A stretch of DNA of 64,000 nt. Origin: Macrosoma leucophasiata (lineage: Eukaryota; Arthropoda; Insecta; Lepidoptera; Hedylidae). Each line of letters begins with the position of its first letter. Position 1 is the stretch's first letter. Made by a program: the position numbers and the translations under genes. Positions 62,608-64,000 of this stretch are shown in pieces. Below the pieces are notes generated by a model. The model was given only the letters and a program-made list of their open reading frames with translations, searched no databases and was not told the origin of the DNA. The stretch spans positions 17,740,001 to 17,804,000 of the forward strand of contig JAWQUS010000032.1 of the NCBI GenBank assembly GCA_036365455.1, in the 5' to 3' direction.

Positions 62608-63136
62608 TTGTACTAAACTATGGATTTTAGTATGCAATCTACACATCCCTTGTTTATTTTGGCTGTATACACTCGTATCACTTGCCACTTGTCTTTGATG
62701 GCATCCATCCATGATCATTGAACCTTATCCCTTTGAGATACGAGCTAGTTTAGCACGCCGCGAGTGAAGTACTCTCGTCCCCTACGTTTCAGATTACGCA
62801 GTCTCAAGCCCCTGCAACTATTGTTTTGGTTGGGGTACATTTTTTCTGGAATGGTAATGGAAATGTTTTTTTTAATATGTTTGTATATTTTTTTAAATAA
62901 TAAATATTTATGGACTTTTCTTTTGATCCTTACTATATTCGAGCCCGTTGACATTTCCGGGCACATTACCAAATAACGTCAATTTAAATTTACAGAAAGG
63001 AGAAGGAAGGTTCCAAGTTAGACCCGCGCCTTGTACGCTTTATTAAAAAGCAAAAGATAGAGAAAAATACGTAGAATTTATTTAATTTAATTTATTCATT
63101 CAATTTTAATTAATTAATTTATTGCCGCAATATGTA
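62608..63136. other. Intergenic, no gene
   Basis: A SINE-C piece (TTTCCGGGCACATTACCAAA) is at 62954-62973; otherwise AT-rich. Confidence 0.45.
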
Positions 63137-63705
63137 TATACAACGTGTAACAGGATTAAATGTACAACCCGAGACGAATTTGTTCAGAATCGATGACCGA
63201 ATCGATTTCAAGCATTTTTAATATGGGTAATATTTTGTCCCAAAATTAATGACAATTCGGGAAATTATGGTCACCCATTTGAGGAACAGTCAATACAAAC
63301 GAAAAAGAGACTAACGTCTATCCAAAATAGAATGCTAGTCTCAACAAGTTTATTAGAACTCGTTGAGACGTGCTTTTTATTATAAAAAATAATTAAAAAA
63401 ATAAAATAGCGGAATATAAAAATTAATCTTATTACTAGCGAGTGTTAAATAAGGATACGCAAGTTACGCTACATCATACATCACTTACTTTTTTCGGTTC
63501 GTGTTTTATGTGCGGCCGTAGGTAGAGGTAGGGTAAGTATGCATAGGGTGTGCATATAGTTCGTACAAATTGAGGACAACTTATTTCTTAAATAAAAAAT
63601 ATTAATTACATAAACATGTAATTTCAGTTCATGTATTATGATTATAACTCGATTTTATAATCGAGGTGTTAGATAGTGTGCATTATTCCCGTTACATGTT
63701 GTATA
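63137..63705. mobile_element. MITE H, copy 2 (569 bp)
   Basis: Ends TATACAACGTGTAACAGGA and CCCGTTACATGTTGTATA; same orientation and near-identical to 42192-42757. Flanking TA repeats allow a TA target duplication. Confidence 0.88.
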
Positions 63706-63950
63706 TATATCAGAACAAATGGCGGACTTAACGCTAAAATCAATCTCTACCATTCAACCATTAGTAGTATGGAAAAGAAAATGGTGAGTGGCATTAGTAA
63801 AAAAAATAGAAATGATTGTTAAAATGAAACAAAATAATCAACATAAATAAATATATAAAATACAATAATTAAATATTTATATATTGATGATGATTTTGCA
63901 AAAATTTTACGTTCGAAAATATTCCTTAACCCCTTTTTTAAAAAAATACG
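63706..63950. other. Intergenic, AT-rich
   Basis: Nothing recognised. Confidence 0.4.
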
Positions 63951-63954
63951 CTTA

Positions 63955-64000
63955 CGCTTACACTCACAGCCCCACAGTAGGTATAAACCTGTGTCGTGGG
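63955..64000 (-). repeat. SINE-D tail, cut by the window edge
   Basis: Minus sense CCCACGACACAGGTTTATAC then GGGGCTGTGAGTG matches the tail of the copy at 28975-29165. Confidence 0.8.

Overview
The window looks like chromosomal DNA of a moth or butterfly (Lepidoptera). It is AT-rich, with compact protein-coding genes, several of them single-exon, set in dense transposon debris: mariner, Helitron, hAT-like and other TIR elements, R4/Dong-like, RTE-like and CR1/Daphne-like LINEs, and several SINE families. No bacterial, viral or CRISPR features were seen.

Genes supported by conserved protein sequence, left to right: TMA16 (2195-2683, minus, one exon); RPAP1 (6051-9641, plus, one exon); CDC45 (10773-18977, plus, ten exons reconstructed here, about 532 codons); two divergently transcribed, intronless S10 serine carboxypeptidases of the CPVL/vitellogenic type (20409-21797 minus, 22805-24208 plus); the DEAD-box helicase UAP56/Hel25E/DDX39B (29931-31208, minus, one exon); and the 3' three exons of a nucleoredoxin-like gene (37525-39557, minus), whose upstream exons I could not find. 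The genes are a housekeeping mix (ribosome biogenesis, Pol II assembly, replication fork helicase, mRNA export, redox) plus a secreted peptidase pair. They do not form one pathway.

From about 40 kb to the right end I find no host gene. That part is layered repeats: a CR1/Daphne-like LINE with an almost complete RT region, a 1.5-kb Helitron carrying the start of a Helitron protein and a nested LINE tail, two damaged mariners, a Helitron split by a hAT-type element that contains mariner transposase sequence, and two copies of a 566-569 bp TIR element.

The most notable points are: a SINE whose head is derived from 5S rRNA (two copies, both with target-site duplications, one inserted 8 bp after a carboxypeptidase stop codon); a mitochondrial COX1 fragment 32 bp upstream of a CDC45 exon; a 158-bp tandem triplication of the 3' part of a CDC45 exon with its splice donor; an E2F/DRE-like pair in front of CDC45; a tRNA-headed SINE that ends like the local LINE; degenerate exon copies in the nucleoredoxin locus; and four near-perfect hairpins. 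I found no system that I can call wholly new; the 5S-derived SINE and the polyA retroposon with a TTTTGGCGGGAA head are the best candidates for poorly described families.
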